DNA from: Panopea generosa
Lineage: Eukaryota; Mollusca; Bivalvia; Adapedonta; Hiatellidae
Length of the DNA: 64,000 nucleotides
NCBI GenBank assembly: GCA_029582155.1
Contig: CM055912.1
Coordinates: forward strand, 496,001 to 560,000
Direction of reading: 5' to 3'
Shown here: piece after piece, positions 22,583-34,312 of the stretch
Position numbering within the stretch: the stretch's first letter is position 1
How the letters are laid out: the number at the start of each line of letters is the position of its first letter
The notes under the pieces: generated by a model
Databases searched by the model: none
What the model was told of the DNA's origin: nothing
Seen by the model: only the letters and a program-made list of their open reading frames with translations
Position numbers and translations under genes: made by a program

Positions 22583-23330
22583 TGCCTTTTGGAACTGGTC
22601 TTAATGAGTCTGATGTTACTTTTGACATTTTCTGAATATGATCCTTTGAAGAAAAAAACAAAACACTTGCGTTGATATATGATGTTTCAAACATGCAGAA
22701 AGTTCAGGTTGTTAAGGATGACAGAAAACTACTTCAGATTCTATCAAACATTTAAATGTTTAAACATATCTTTGTCAGCTGTAAATGCTAGCTGAAATGT
22801 AGAAATTGGTTTTGTGCTGAAATACAAGTTGTCCTTGGTACCTCTGCCAGTTGCTAGGGTTGTATGATTTAGGAACTCTACCACAAAGACTGAATTATTG
22901 AATGTCTCCGAATATGAAGTGATTTTAACTGGATGACTTTCCCCAATTCTTCACTGCAATGATACATAGTCAATGATAGTCACACTATGATTAAGGCTTT
23001 TGGAATGCATGCTATCCGAATAGTTACTTTCTACATTCTAACAGATATTCTTATTATATAACAACATATTAATTAGAATATTAGTGTATATTAAAAAGAC
23101 TATAGATCATTAGCTTTCTTTGTTGAGCAATATCAGAGAATATTAACTATTTCTATACCACTTTTAGTTTTGTCCGACTTTTATTGTGACCTCATGAAGC
23201 TCTTTCCTTCTATTTTAATATGCTTAATTTCTCATAAGATTTGTTTATGTATTCACTTCATTTGATTTAAAATACTTGCCTGTTCTTATCTATTGGAAGC
23301 TTGCATTTCACAAGAAATTCAAAATTCATA
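22583..23330. other. Unassigned interior of the decayed element
   Basis: AT-rich with no open frame of note; probably the 3' part of the 4.2 kb element. Confidence 0.4.
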
Positions 23331-23855
23331 AATTTTACCCACCTTTTGACCTTTGACCTCAATTTGACAACATAATTTTTAACATGTTTTATTCATTTTC
23401 CTAGTGGTTGCTTACAACAGACATATTTATATAGTTTTCAGTTCAATAAATAAACAAATATTTTAACAAAACAGTTTCCTTAATTCTATATATCAATTAC
23501 TGCACCCAGTTGACCTTTGACCTAATTTTGAGATTATGAGGCGATTTCATGATTGGGATCCACCCTCACAGGTTTGTATACATACCAAGGAAGACATTAA
23601 GCATGGATGCCAAATTCTACTCAAATTTGCCATCAAAAGTTTTTTTCCTGTGTTTGGATGGCCTACTATTCTGTTAAGAAGTACTAATTGATTTAAAACT
23701 TGAGTTATTATCGTAACCATTTATTGCTTCACTGTTTGATTTAACACGTTTCAGAACTTTTATATGATATCTTTGAAGTCATGCTCAATACTTGGAAAAT
23801 GGCTTGTTCATTTTTTGTTCTGTATCAACTATTTATATTAACATTATTTTTTCAG

Positions 23856-23918
23856 CTTTTACGTAAAAATCCACTAGAGAGAGTGGGTGGGGGTCCAGAT
23901 GATGCAATTCCTGTCAAG
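23856..23918 (+). CDS. Host gene X, candidate exon a
   Basis: Acceptor TATTTTTTCAG and donor AAG|GTGAGT border 63 nt, 21 codons, phase 0 at both ends. It reads LLRKNPLERVGGGPDDA and then IPVK. The first part resembles the end of AGC kinase domains (LLKKDPxxRLGGGPDDA in Akt), but the next exon in phase does not supply the expected HPFF motif, so I take the likeness as chance. The in-phase join is to exon b at 25783, which would start VPYNHEERW. No start codon or upstream exon of the same protein was found, so this is an internal exon. Confidence 0.5.
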
Positions 23919-25782
23919 GTGAGTATTACTTGTTTATTTGTTAAAGGCACTTTTGAAAAAGACACACCATAAAATTGTATAAAATGAATATTCTGTCCAT
24001 AAAATCTACTGGGTAGAGTTAGAAGGCAAATTTCAGCTGCATATTCCACACATCTTTCTTCCTTACACAATACAGTGGTCAACTTGCAAGAGGAATTTAA
24101 TCTTGCAAAGGATTTTAAAAATAAGATATATGTAGCTTTCTTAATTGCCACAAAGCTTTAAAAATGTTGTGTTTTCCCAGTTGTGTAAAAATGTGAATGG
24201 GTGGAGATACTGTATAGTTGGGACGGCGTATAACATATCTCAACATGATACTACATCAGTGCCATCCAGATAACTGAGTGTTGAAAGTGCCACATTACAG
24301 CATATTATGAAAGAAAATATTCATCTATAGTTACACCTGAAAAACAAGCGAACAATATGGGGGGGTGGGGGTGTGAATATACCAAAATTAAATATACCAT
24401 GCAGTTGAAAAAAGGTCCAGCCATGATAAGATGACCCTTTGTGCCTATTGGATATTGGAAATAAAACTATACATTATACATCAGACTGGAATGATCTTCT
24501 AATCTTCTACACAGAAGAATAAAACCCACATATAAACCGTATTTGGTAAGAACATATTCAATGAATTTACAATGAATTTACAAATTAAGGTAAAAGAGAA
24601 ATACATTTCAATTTTAAATTAAACAAAAGTGAAAAATCTTAGGAGAAGCAGTATGGTTAAGTTAGTCGAACCCTTTTTTATCATCTGAAGTTATTCTCAG
24701 ATGTAGTTGTACTAATTTATTTTAGCTTGATTTGGAAGAAAACTCAGAGCTTCTATGAACATCTCTTGACCCCACTTCCCTCTTAAACTGGCGGAATACT
24801 TTAAAAAAAAAGAAAGTTAAATAGTATAAAATGCATGGATTATTTGTGCTAGTATATCATTTGTTCGTATTTTCTTTTAATATGTAATAACAGTTCATAG
24901 AACATTTTTGTTGAATTCAGTCCATTGCTTACCTACTGAAACAGCTTGAGAGAAAAATCAAACATAAAGAGCTCACAAAATTGTCTGATAAACAAATGAC
25001 TGAATTTAGCCAAGCATAATTTACTGAAGAGCTATATGAAAAATATAGAAAGCTTTCCGTAGTTATTGTTGTATTGTGAGATGCCTAACACTGACTGAAT
25101 TCAGCCAGCAGGCAAAATGGTTTCTTTCAGAAGCAGAATTGCAAACAGACTTCTATCTATAAATATAAAGTTTGGCAGAATTCAGCCAGTGAAGAGCTGA
25201 AATGGCAAAGATTGATTTTATATGCAGCATTTGTAATGCATGCTAATGGAGATAATTATTTGTGAACAACCCTGACACTGGTGCAGACCAGGTAACGGCG
25301 AAATGCGCCTACCTGCAATTCAAACCAAAGACACAAGACCATACCATTAACTTACTCAATAGAACTGGTGTCAACTATAACTCATATTCTATGGTATAAC
25401 ATACAACACATCTGGACTGGACTGACAATTTGCATAGATGAACTAATCAGTAGGATTGCCAGTGACTCGAAAATGATATTTGGTAAAAAGTTGGTGAAAA
25501 ACACATGCATTCTAAAAATAGTAGTTTTTACTGAAAGATCGGATTTTGTCATTTTCATTCAGTAACAGATAAGATAGAGATACTTTATAACAATTTTGGG
25601 TAAAGTCTTATAGCAGTCAAGCTATATATATAATCAGTCAATACCTACTGCTGATTTTAACATGATATATGTTGCAGTGACAAAGTGAACTTGGGCGCTG
25701 GTTCCAGTTTCACCAAACATCTCAAGTTGAGATTTTCCTCAACTCAGAAATCTGAATTTCTCAAAATGTTTATTTATTTTAG
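23919..25782. other. Intron a-b
   Basis: An AT-rich intron. At 24715-24800 it holds a fragment resembling the minus-strand tail of SINE family D (GAAAACTCAGAGCTTCTATG). A G-rich run GGGGGGGTGGGGG lies near 24360. Nothing else is recognised. Confidence 0.5.
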
Positions 25783-25969
25783 GTTCCCTACAATCACGAG
25801 GAACGGTGGGTGTCTGGACTCAAGGCCAATGGGAAAACCTAAATTGTTTGCCGTGGCAGCCTACACAACAGACGGCAAGTTGGTTGGTGACAGTGTTGGT
25901 GAGAGTACAAGACCAATCCTCGCCAACCACCCCCTACCTGTACTCACAACCTGGGCCTTCCTCAGCCAG
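25783..25969 (+). CDS. Host gene X, exon b, with one apparent extra base
   Basis: Acceptor TTTATTTTAG and donor CCAG|GTAAGG border 187 nt. In phase with exon a it begins VPYNHEERWVSGLKANGK, then meets a stop; the frame one base along continues PKLFAVAAYTTDGKLVGDSV, ESTRPILANHPLPVLTTWAF and LSQ. The switch falls at GGGAAAACCTAAATTG. One A too many in the AAAA run would explain both the shift and the length (187 = 3 x 62 + 1). The protein is unrecognised: a compact segment with an A-Y-T-T-D-G-K turn and a W near the end. The exon ends in phase 0 after that correction. Confidence 0.65.
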
Positions 25970-26356
25970 GTAAGGTCCAAATGAAATTTGAAATGAAATA
26001 GAGTTATGTATTACTTATGTCCTTGTTTAGTGTTAGTCTTTTTATATTGATGCTGGGCTCAGTTATCTTATTTGGTATGAATCAATCAGTCATGAATTTT
26101 AAATCCTCGTCTGGCATCCATCTCTGTGATAATTGATATACAACATTGTCTTATCGTCATTCATTTCTCACCACTGATTCAGTGTGAAAGTTATCAGTTA
26201 CTTGGGGAGATGGGTGTGCTTGAGTACTTATTAACTTTCCATTATATCAGGAAAGAGTTAGGTTAACTGATCATCTATTTGCCCTCAATGGCATTATAAT
26301 GAAGATAAATATTCCAACAAACTTTATATTGACTTATGTGATACTGAGTGTCATAA
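25970..26356 (+). repeat. SINE family C copy in intron b-c
   Basis: The SINE covers about 26055-26310: CATCTCTGTGATAATTGATA, GGGGAGATGGGTGTGCTTGA, GGAAAGAGTTAGGTTAACTG and CCCTCAATGGCATTATAATG. The tRNA-like head is badly eroded. Confidence 0.6.
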
Positions 26357-26705
26357 CAGTGTTTTCTCCAGCTCCAATTTTTTGGGGGTCATTGATGACC
26401 CACTGACTAAAAATCTGGGGGTCATTTTCCAAATTTGGGGTCATCAGTTTTAAACTTAATCAACTTGAATAAACATAGTTAAAAAAAATACATATTTTAC
26501 TAAAACAGTTTTACTTCTTGTTATACAAATTTCTTCGTCAAAACTGCAACTAAAGTTAACAACTTCAAAACAATTTAACTTCAAACGAATGATTCACTTA
26601 GGGCAATAAGTTGCAACAACCAGAAACTAGTTGTTTGTATGATCATGGCCATTTGAAAAATTCATGGCCACAGCTCATTTACCATGGCCCTAACTATTTT
26701 TATGC
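26357..26705 (-). mobile_element. Truncated copy of the CAGTGTTTTCTCC inverted-repeat element
   Basis: Begins CAGTGTTTTCTCCAGCTCCA and continues GGGGGTCATTGATGACCCAC, matching the reverse complement of the right end of the element at 57007-58181. It runs to the ATGGCCCTAACTATTTT block and stops where the next element begins; the other terminal repeat is missing. Confidence 0.6.
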
Positions 26706-28360
26706 CCCACAAATTTTTTTTATGGGTGGCATATAGTAATCGCAGCGTCCGTCCGTCTGTCCAGTATTTCGTTTCCGGCGTGTAACTTTGTCATGCATAG
26801 ATGGATTTTATTGATACTTGCTACAAATTTTCAACATAGCATGACGACGTGTCGCGAGTGAGACCCACACCCATACCTCAAAGGTCAAGGTCACAATTTG
26901 AGTTTGTTTGACAACACTTTAAGTTTGTGCGAGATTTCGTTTCCGGCCTGTAACTTTGTCATACATATATGGATTTTGTTGATACTTGCTACAAATGATC
27001 AACATAACATGATGACGTGTCGCGAGTAAGACCCACACCCGTACCTCAAGGTCACAATTTGAGTTTGTTTGACAACAATTTGAGTTTGTGTGAGATTTCG
27101 TGTCTGGCCTGTAACTTTGTCATGAATAGATGAATATTAATGATACTTGCTACAAATGATCAACCTAACATCATGACATGTCGTGAGTAAGACCCATACC
27201 TGTACCTCAAAGGTCAAGGTCACATTTTGAGTTTGACAACACTTTGAGTTTGTGTGAGATTTCGTGTCCGGTCTGTAACTTTGTCATGCATAGATGGGTT
27301 TTATAAATATTTGCTACAAATGATCAACATAACATGACAACGTGTTGCAAGTAAGACACATTCCCATATCTCAAAGGTCAAGGTCACACTGAGTTTGTTT
27401 GACAACCCTTTCAGTCTGTTTGAGATTTTGTTGTGTCTGGCCTTTAATTTTGTCATGCATATATGGATTTTGTTAATACTAGCTACAAATGACCAACATA
27501 ACATGACGATATGTCGCGTGTTACACCCAAAATCCCACTTCAAAGGTCTAGGTCACAATTTAACTTTGGTTGATGACACTTTCAGTCTGATTGAGATTTC
27601 GTGTTCGATCTGAAACTTTGTCACCAATGGATAAATTTCAAAAACACATGGCTCAATTCATCAGCATGACATTACAAAGTGTCACCTGTAAGACCCACAT
27701 GCGTACCTCAAAGGTCAGGGTCACACTTCGAGTTTGTTTGACAACACTTTCAGTCTGTATGAGATTTTTGTCCAATCTATAACTTTGTCATCTATGGATA
27801 TATTTTAAAAACATTTGGCTCAGTTGATAAACATGACATAATTAAGTGTCGCATGTAAGACCCAGAACCTTTCCACACTTTCAATTTGTTTGATATTGCA
27901 TATCTGGTCTGTGACTTTGTCTTTAACTTGGCTCAATTTATCAAGATGACATGACGACATGTCATAAGTAAAACCTAGACACGGTCACACTTTGAGTATG
28001 TATGACAACACTTTGAATCTGTTTAAGATTTCAAGTCTGCCCTTTAACTTTATCATACATGGATGGATTTCAAAAACACGTGGTTCAATTTATCAATTGA
28101 TCAACAATTGATCTGTAACTTACATTTAGGGATTTTAAAATAGCTAGACACAAGTATTCAGCAAGTCATGATAATGTTTCACCTGCATTTAACTGTTGAA
28201 ATACCCAGACCATTACATCAGATGTCAAGGTCAAGGGTACACAAAGGTCAAGGTCTTGCTTTAATGTAAAAAAAACCCCTTGAAATTGCATATCGAGTCT
28301 GAAACATTATTCCATTTCTCTTGATATTTGGAAACATTGCTACCTATAATATCATATATT
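26706..28360 (+). mobile_element. Hairpin-headed element with tandem cores of about 168 bp (pearl-like)
   Basis: The head TATGCCCCACAAATTTTTTT...GGGTGGCATA folds into a hairpin and is followed by GTCCGTCCGTCTGTCC. Then come about eight diverging core units, period about 168 bp, each with a TGTAACTTTGTCATGCATAG-type start, GACGTGTCGCGAGT, ACCTCAAAGGTCAAGGTCAC and GTTTGACAACACTT. This matches the known plan of bivalve pearl-type, Helitron-like non-autonomous elements. Units decay steadily to the right. No protein is encoded. Confidence 0.6.
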
Positions 28361-28454
28361 GTTATCTTTCACAGACCATTAAATTTTGCGGGACATGTGA
28401 CACTTAACAGTGACATTTCTTGTTATATTAATTTTTAAAATATTTGATGTTTTT

Positions 28455-28685
28455 TTATAATCTATTAATCCAGGGGCTGTGAGTTTGAATTCCCATCCAG
28501 TCACAGTCTCCGTGACAATTGATATATGACATTGCATCACATTGTTAACTGTTGATTCAAGTTGGATAGTTACTGTAGGGCTTATAAAGGATGTATAACA
28601 ATGCACTTTGGAGTAGTACTGTTTATTACTGTAAGGCTACATATACAAGATAATGCATGCTACTATAAGAGAAAGAGTCTGGTTA
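28455..28685 (+). repeat. SINE family C, 5' and middle part next to the 97 bp array
   Basis: Contains CAGGGGCTGTGAGTTTGAAT (B-box region), CAGTCTCCGTGACAATTGAT and TTGATTCAAGTTGGATAGTT, matching the SINE at 7525-7800. The 3' half that should follow is represented by the adjacent minisatellite. Confidence 0.6.
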
Positions 28686-31640
28686 ATTATAATATTGAAT
28701 GACACAACACTACAGTTATCCTGGTATACCTTCCAGGAACCCAGTAAAGAATGGCTAGGTTAACTGATCACCTCTTGGCTCTCAGTGACATAAGAATAAC
28801 ACAACACTACAGTTATCCTGGTATACCTTCCAGGAACCCAGTAAAGAATGGCTAGGTTAACTGATCACCTGTTGGCTCTCAGTGACATAAGAATGACACA
28901 ACACTACAGTTATCTTGGTATACCTTCCAGGAACCAAGTAAAGAGTGGCTAGGTTAACTGATCACCTGTTGGCTCTCAGTGACATAAGAATGACACAACA
29001 CTACAGTTATCCTGGTATACCTTCCAGGAACCCAGGAAAGAGTGGCTAGGTTAACTGATCACCTGTTGGCTCTCAGTAACATAAGAATGACACAACACTA
29101 CAGTTATCGTGGTATACCTTCCAGGAACAAAGTAAAGAATGGCTAGGTTATCTGATCACCTCTTGGCTCTCAGTGACATAAGAATGACACAACACTACAG
29201 TTATCCTGGTATACCTTCCAGGAACCCAGTAAAGAATGGCTAGGTTAACTGATCACCTCTTGGCTCTTAGTGACATTAGAATGACACTACACTACAGTTA
29301 TCCTGGTATACCTTCCAGGAACCCAGTAAAGAGTGGCTAGGTTAACTGATCACCTGTTGGCCCTCAGTGACATAAGAATGACACAACACTACAGTTATCC
29401 TGGTATACCTTCCAGGAACCCAGTTAAGAGTGGCTAGGTTAACTGATCACCTGTTGGCCCTCAGTGACATAAGAATGACACAACACTACAGTTATCCTGG
29501 TATACCTTCCAGGAACCCAGTAAAGAGTGGCTAGGTTAACTGACCGCCTGTTGGCTCTCAGTGACATAAGAATGACACACCACTACAGTTATCCTGGTAT
29601 ACCTTCCAGGAACCCAGTTAAGAGTGGCTAGGTTAACTGATCACCTGTTGGCTCTCAGTGACATAAGAATGACACAACACTACAGTTATCCTGGTATACC
29701 TTCCAGGAACCCAGTAAAGAGTGGCTAGGTTAACTGATCACCTGTTGGCTCTCAGTGATATAAGAATGACACAACACTACAGTTATCCTGGTATACCTTC
29801 CAGGAACCCAGTAAAGAATGGCTAGGTTAACTGATCACCTGTTGGCTCACAGTGACATAAGAATGACACTACACTACAGTTATCCTGGTATACCTTCCAG
29901 GAACCCAGTAAAGAGTGGCTAGGTTAACTGATCACCTGTTGGCTCTCAGTGACATAAGAATGACACAACACTACAGTTATCCTGGTATACCTTCCAGGAA
30001 CCCAGTAAAGAGTGGCTAGGTTAACTGATCACCTGTTGGCTCTCAGTGACATAAGAATGACACAACACTACAGTTATCGTGGTATACCTTCCAGGAACCT
30101 AGTAAAGAATGGCTAGGTTAACTGATCACCTGTTGGCTCTCAGTGACATAAGAATGACACAACACTACAGTTATCCTGGTATACCTTCAAGGAAACCCAG
30201 TAAAAAGTGGCTAGGTTAACTGATCACCTCTTGGCTCTCAGTGACATAAGAATGACACAACACTACAGTTATCCTGGTATACCTTCCAGGAACCCAGTAA
30301 AGAGTGGCTAGGTTAACTGATCACCTGTTGGCTCTCAGTGACATAAGAATGACACAACACTACAGTTATCCTGGTATACCTTCCAAGTAAAGAGTGGCTA
30401 GGTTAACTGATCACCTGTTGGCTCTCAGTGACATAAGAATGACACAACACTACAGTTATCCTGGTATACCTTCCAGGAACCCAGTAAAGAATGGCTAGGT
30501 TAACTGACCACCTGTTGGCTCTCATTGACATAAGAATAACACTACACTACAGTTATCCTGGTATACCTTCCAGGAACCCAGTAAAGAATGGCTAGGTTAA
30601 CTGATCACCTTTGGCTCTCAGTGACATAAGAATGACACAACACTACAGTTATCCTGGTATACCTTCCAGGAACCCAGTAAAGAGTGGCTAGGTTAACTGA
30701 TCACCTGTTGGCTCTCAGTAACATAAGAATGACACTACACTACAGTTATCCTGGTATACCTTCCAGGAACCCAGTAAAGAATGGCTAGGTTAACTGATCA
30801 CCTTTGGCTCTCAGTGACATAAGAATGACACAACACTACAGTTATCCTGGTATACCTTCCAGGAACCCAGTAAAGAGTGGCTAGGTTAACTGATCACCTG
30901 TTGGCTCTCAGTAACATAAGAATGACACAACACTACAGTTATCCTGGTATACCTTCCAGGAACCCAGTAAAGAGTGGCTAGGTTAACTGATCACCTGTTG
31001 GCTCTCAGTGACATAAGAATGACACAACACTACAGTTATCCTGGTATACCTTCCAGGAACCCAGTAAAGAGTGGCTAGGTTAACTGATCACCTGTTGGCT
31101 CTCAGTGACATAAGATTGACACAACACTACAGTTATCCTGGTATACCTTCCAGGAACCCAGTAAAGAATGGCTAGGTTAACTGATCACCTGTTGGCTCTC
31201 AGTGACATAAGAATGAAACAACATTACAGTTAACCTGGTATACCTTCCAGGAACCCAGTAAAGATCGGCTAGGTTAACTGATCACCTGCTGGCTCTCAGT
31301 GACATAAGAATGACACTACACTACAGTTATCCTGGTATACCTTCCAGGAACCCAGTAAAGAATGGCTAGGTTAACTGATCACCTGTTGGCTCTCAGTGAC
31401 ATAAGAATGAAACAACATTACAGTTAACCTGGTATACCTTCCAGGAACCCAGTAAAGATCGGCTAGGTTAACTGATCACCTGCTGGCTCTTAGTGACATA
31501 AAAATGACACTACACTACAGTTATCAGTCATTGAATAAATGGTTGTGCTTGAATCCTAGTATACCTAGGAACCCAGGAAAGAATGGCAAGATTAACTGAT
31601 CACCTGTTAGCTCTCAGTGACATAAGAATGACACTACATA
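28686..31640. repeat. Minisatellite, 97 bp unit, derived from SINE family C
   Basis: About 30 units of exact 97 bp period (unit starts at 28711, 28808 and 28905), with blocks CTGGTATACCTTCCAGGAAC, CCAGTAAAGAATGGCTAGGT, TAACTGATCACCTGTTGGCT and CTCAGTGACATAAGAATGAC. The unit matches the 3' half of SINE C. The last, diverged unit (31525-31640) still contains GGTTGTGCTTGAATCCTAGT, the SINE sequence upstream of the unit, as expected if the array expanded inside one SINE. Near-identical units mean recent homogenisation. It lies in intron b-c of gene X. Confidence 0.95.
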
Positions 31641-31795
31641 TTCAAACATTCAGCAAATCTACCAAGATAGACATGTTATGTACATGTATTTGAATTTCAA
31701 CAAATGTTTATATAATATATCTTTATTTGATTGTGCATTTTTGTAACATGTGGTATTTTTTATGTTTTAATACATGTATATCAACTTTGTTGCAG

Positions 31796-31930
31796 ATATT
31801 CTACCAGATTGGCTGCTACATGTCAAGCTTGTGGTGTGGTATGGGATCACTTTATCCATGAGATGCCGCCACCAGAGGGAGTTACTTATACGACTTCCAA
31901 TGAAAATGACTTCAAACTCACCTTAATGAG
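31796..31930 (+). CDS. Host gene X, exon c, frame change near the start
   Basis: Acceptor CTTTGTTGCAG and donor GAG|GTTTGC border 135 nt. In phase with exon b it begins IFYQIGCYMSSL, then reaches a stop; the frame one base along is open to the end and reads ACGVVWDHFIHEMPPPEG, then VTYTTSNENDFKLTLM. A one-base insertion near the middle is the simplest reading. Helix-like composition suits a repeat-type scaffold. The corrected end phase (2) does not match exon d, so an exon may be missing in 31931-34178; the donor is also weak. The protein family is unrecognised. Confidence 0.5.
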
Positions 31931-32252
31931 GTTTGCTGAAAATATTATTTAGTTTTACAAATTTTAAGTTTTAACATATTTCATGCGAATGGGTTGAATT
32001 ACAAGTTCTTCCAACATTTTTTACAACCCCCTTCCATGTATACAAGGACTTATATAGCAGGATAGGAAACTTGCATCTCCTGACTAAATGCTGATAAAAT
32101 AGCACACAAAGGATTATTTTTTTTGCTAAATAATCATTCATATTTACCTGCACCTGGTTACTTGTACATAAAATTAATGTCGTACATAATCTTAGATGAT
32201 TTTAAATGTTAATTCTAAATCACTCAACTGTCTATAATTGTATAGCTTTTTT
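31931..32252. other. Unassigned intron DNA
   Basis: No signal found. Confidence 0.5.
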
Positions 32253-32449
32253 TTAATGGGTTATTATGCCATTTTCAACACATTTTAGGTTATACATGGC
32301 ATGTCCAATTTTACTGGTGGAGGAAGACCTCAGACTGAGTAGAACCACCATCCTTTCGCAAGTTACTGGCAAACCTTCTCACATAAAGTTTTTGGAGCAA
32401 AGGGGACTCGAACATACGCCCATAGCTGTAAGTGAGACAGTGCCTAAAG
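32253..32449 (-). repeat. SINE family E, minus strand, head truncated
   Basis: GTTATTATGCCATTTTCAAC, TGGTGGAGGAAGACCTCAGA and CATAAAGTTTTTGGAGC match the copy at 9395-9627; the tRNA-like head is incomplete. Confidence 0.65.
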
Positions 32450-32679
32450 AAATATCAAAGGGAGATAAAACATTCCAAAATTCCAAATCACTCAATTGTC
32501 TATATCTGAATAAAGAAACATCAAAGGGAGATAACACATTTTAATCTAAATCACACTATATACAGTAATTTGTCTATATTACCAATGAGAGAAACACTAC
32601 CACTGGACTATTCATAACACAATGATTTGTCTATATATGACTACAAAGGAATGATGATTTAATGAATTATTTCATTTTT

Positions 32680-33300
32680 TATGCTCCCCGAAAGGGAGGA
32701 AGCATATAGTCACGGCTTCATCCATGCATGCGTCTGTGCGGGCTATTTCTCTACAACCTCTGGTTGGAATTTATGAAACTTGCTAAGATGCATCATTACC
32801 GTGTGCAGATGCGCATATTGTCTTTGTGTTCCGGTTTGATGATTTTTCACGGAGCTATGGCCCTTTAATTGAGTCTGTGACCAAATTCTTGTCCGTGCTT
32901 TTTCTCTACAACCTCAGTTGGAATTTTATGAACCTTGCTAGGATGCATCATTACCAAGTGCAGATCCACATACTGTCTTTGTGTTCCAGTTTGATGATTT
33001 TTCACGAAGTTATGCCCTTTGATTCTGTCTGTGACCAAATTCTTTTCCATGCAATTTCTCTACAACCTCATGTTGAATTTTGTGAAACTTGCAAGGATGC
33101 ATCACTACCAAGTAGAAATGCGTATATTGTCTTTGTGTTCCGGTTCGATTATTTTTCACGGAGTTATGGCCCTTTCAATGAGTCTGTGACCAGGTTCTTT
33201 TCTGCTCTATTTCTCTACAACCTCGGTTTGAATTTTATGAAACTTTCTAGGCTGCATCATGTGCATATTGTCTTCATGATGCTTTTTCGTCTAAAACTGT
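32680..33300 (+). mobile_element. Hairpin-headed element with tandem cores of about 155 bp, second type
   Basis: Head TATGCTCCCCGAAAGGGAGG, then AAGCATATAGTCACGG, forms a perfect-looking hairpin. Four core units follow, each with TTTCTCTACAACCTC, a TTATGAAACTTGCTAGGATG-type block, GCATATTGTCTTTGTGTTCC and TTTTTCACGGAGTTATGGCC. The cores have a different sequence from those at 26706 but the same plan. A long open frame (32826-33305) passes through the cores but reflects their repetition. A core-like relic without its head is at 40960-41095. Confidence 0.55.
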
Positions 33301-34178
33301 TATGATTAACATTACAATTACCGTTACTGTATAATCCCTAATTCAGAAAAATACAGATTAGGCAAACACTTAGATAGAGTGCCTATATATGCATGTGATA
33401 GCTTATAACCAGCTAAAGTTTAAGCCTACTGTGACTAACAGGCAGCCATGATTGGATAGGTAACAAACTGCAGTCCTGTGTAAAAGTATATTATTTCCTG
33501 TGAAAATGGAGATGGTCATTCAGTACTGGATGGGTGTTCAATGACGAGTGCACAGTATCATTTTTTCTAATACAAAATGTTATACATTAACATTTTCCAG
33601 ACAATGACTTCTTTATGCAACTACATACATAAAGACTATGTATATACGTATATACACCTAATCATTATATTAGTACTTGATCAGTACATTTGTTTTTAAT
33701 ATAAATATTTTAGCACACAGAAACTAAAGTGGTGCAGTGTTTGTTAAACTAGCACATGTACTTATCTTTATAATGAAATCAGTAATTATATCCATCATTG
33801 AATGTATATTTGTAATAAAAATTTGCTGAAATGTTTGATCACGGGTCATAATGACCTATTTCAAAGTATGTTGTTTAATGTATTATATCACGAAATAAAA
33901 AATAATGTATTAACTTCTCTTTAGATCTCTCTATATCTCTTCAATATCATTACCATATGGTACAGAGTCAAACACTCACTTGGGGGAGCAGCCATTGGTT
34001 CCACCAATATTTTCTTGTTAGATTTTAGATAATGGCTACTTTTAAACAACTCAGTTTAATTATATTTTATATGAGCCAATGGTCATTAATGTAGGAGCAT
34101 TTCACATACTATAATTCTAACATACTGGTATTACTACAAAGTTTTGCAAGTTGAAACTTTTGATTTTTCCACTTGTAG
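33301..34178. other. Intron DNA with an uncertain exon candidate
   Basis: At 33925 an acceptor-like TTCTCTTTAG precedes a frame reading SLYISSISLPYGTE. Phase would suit exon c, but no convincing donor follows. It is noted because an exon is probably missing between c and d. Confidence 0.25.
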
Positions 34179-34312
34179 ACGGAACCAAAAGATGTCATCC
34201 CCTGTGATACTGAGGCTGTTCCTGACCAGTATGTTTATAAGTGTAGATATCAACGTCAGGGAGGGCAGACTGTGATATCCTCTGTGATAAGGGACCCCTC
34301 TACAAAGAACAG
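34179..34312 (+). CDS. Host gene X, exon d
   Basis: Acceptor TTTTTCCACTTGTAG and donor AACAG|GTAATA border 134 nt. It is open in phase 0 as TEPKDVIPCDTEAVPDQYVY, then RYQRQGGQTVISSVIRD. To join exon e in phase, 135 nt would be needed; with one base restored near GGGACCCC the end would read GPLYKEQ. Polar, charged content, no domain recognised. Together with the faults in exons b and c this fits a pattern of single-base length errors. Confidence 0.5.

Larger units (their letters stand above)
19505..23676. mobile_element. Probable old 4.2 kb element with long inverted ends, decayed
   Basis: The left end has TAGTAGGCCATCCAAA (19510), CTTTTGATGGCAATTTTTAG and GAGGTCAAAGGTCAATC (about 19665). The right end holds the same blocks inverted: TTTGGATGGCCTACTATTCT (ending about 23673), TTTGCCATCAAAAG and TTGACCTTTGACCT. 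Between them lies a decayed reading frame (about 20480-21992) and a later SINE insertion (22266-22582). The inverted ends are several hundred bp long and clearly diverged, so the element is old. No target duplication was found, so it could instead be two independent inverted copies of one dispersed repeat. Confidence 0.4.

Noticed and set aside
23856-23918. AGC protein kinase (Akt/PKN) exon
   Set aside because: LLRKNPLERVGGGPDDA is close to the AGC C-lobe end, but the following in-phase exon lacks HPFF and any kinase tail, and no other kinase motif lies nearby.
32826-33305. 159-residue protein
   Set aside because: The frame runs through four tandem cores of a non-coding element; the repeated FRFDDFSRSYGP-like motif mirrors the DNA repeat.
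31796-34178. PI3K C2 or Ras-binding domain exons
   Set aside because: A few hydrophobic patterns (LLHVKLVVWYG in an alternative frame) looked similar, but no lipid kinase catalytic motif exists and the frame is not the one in phase with exon b.
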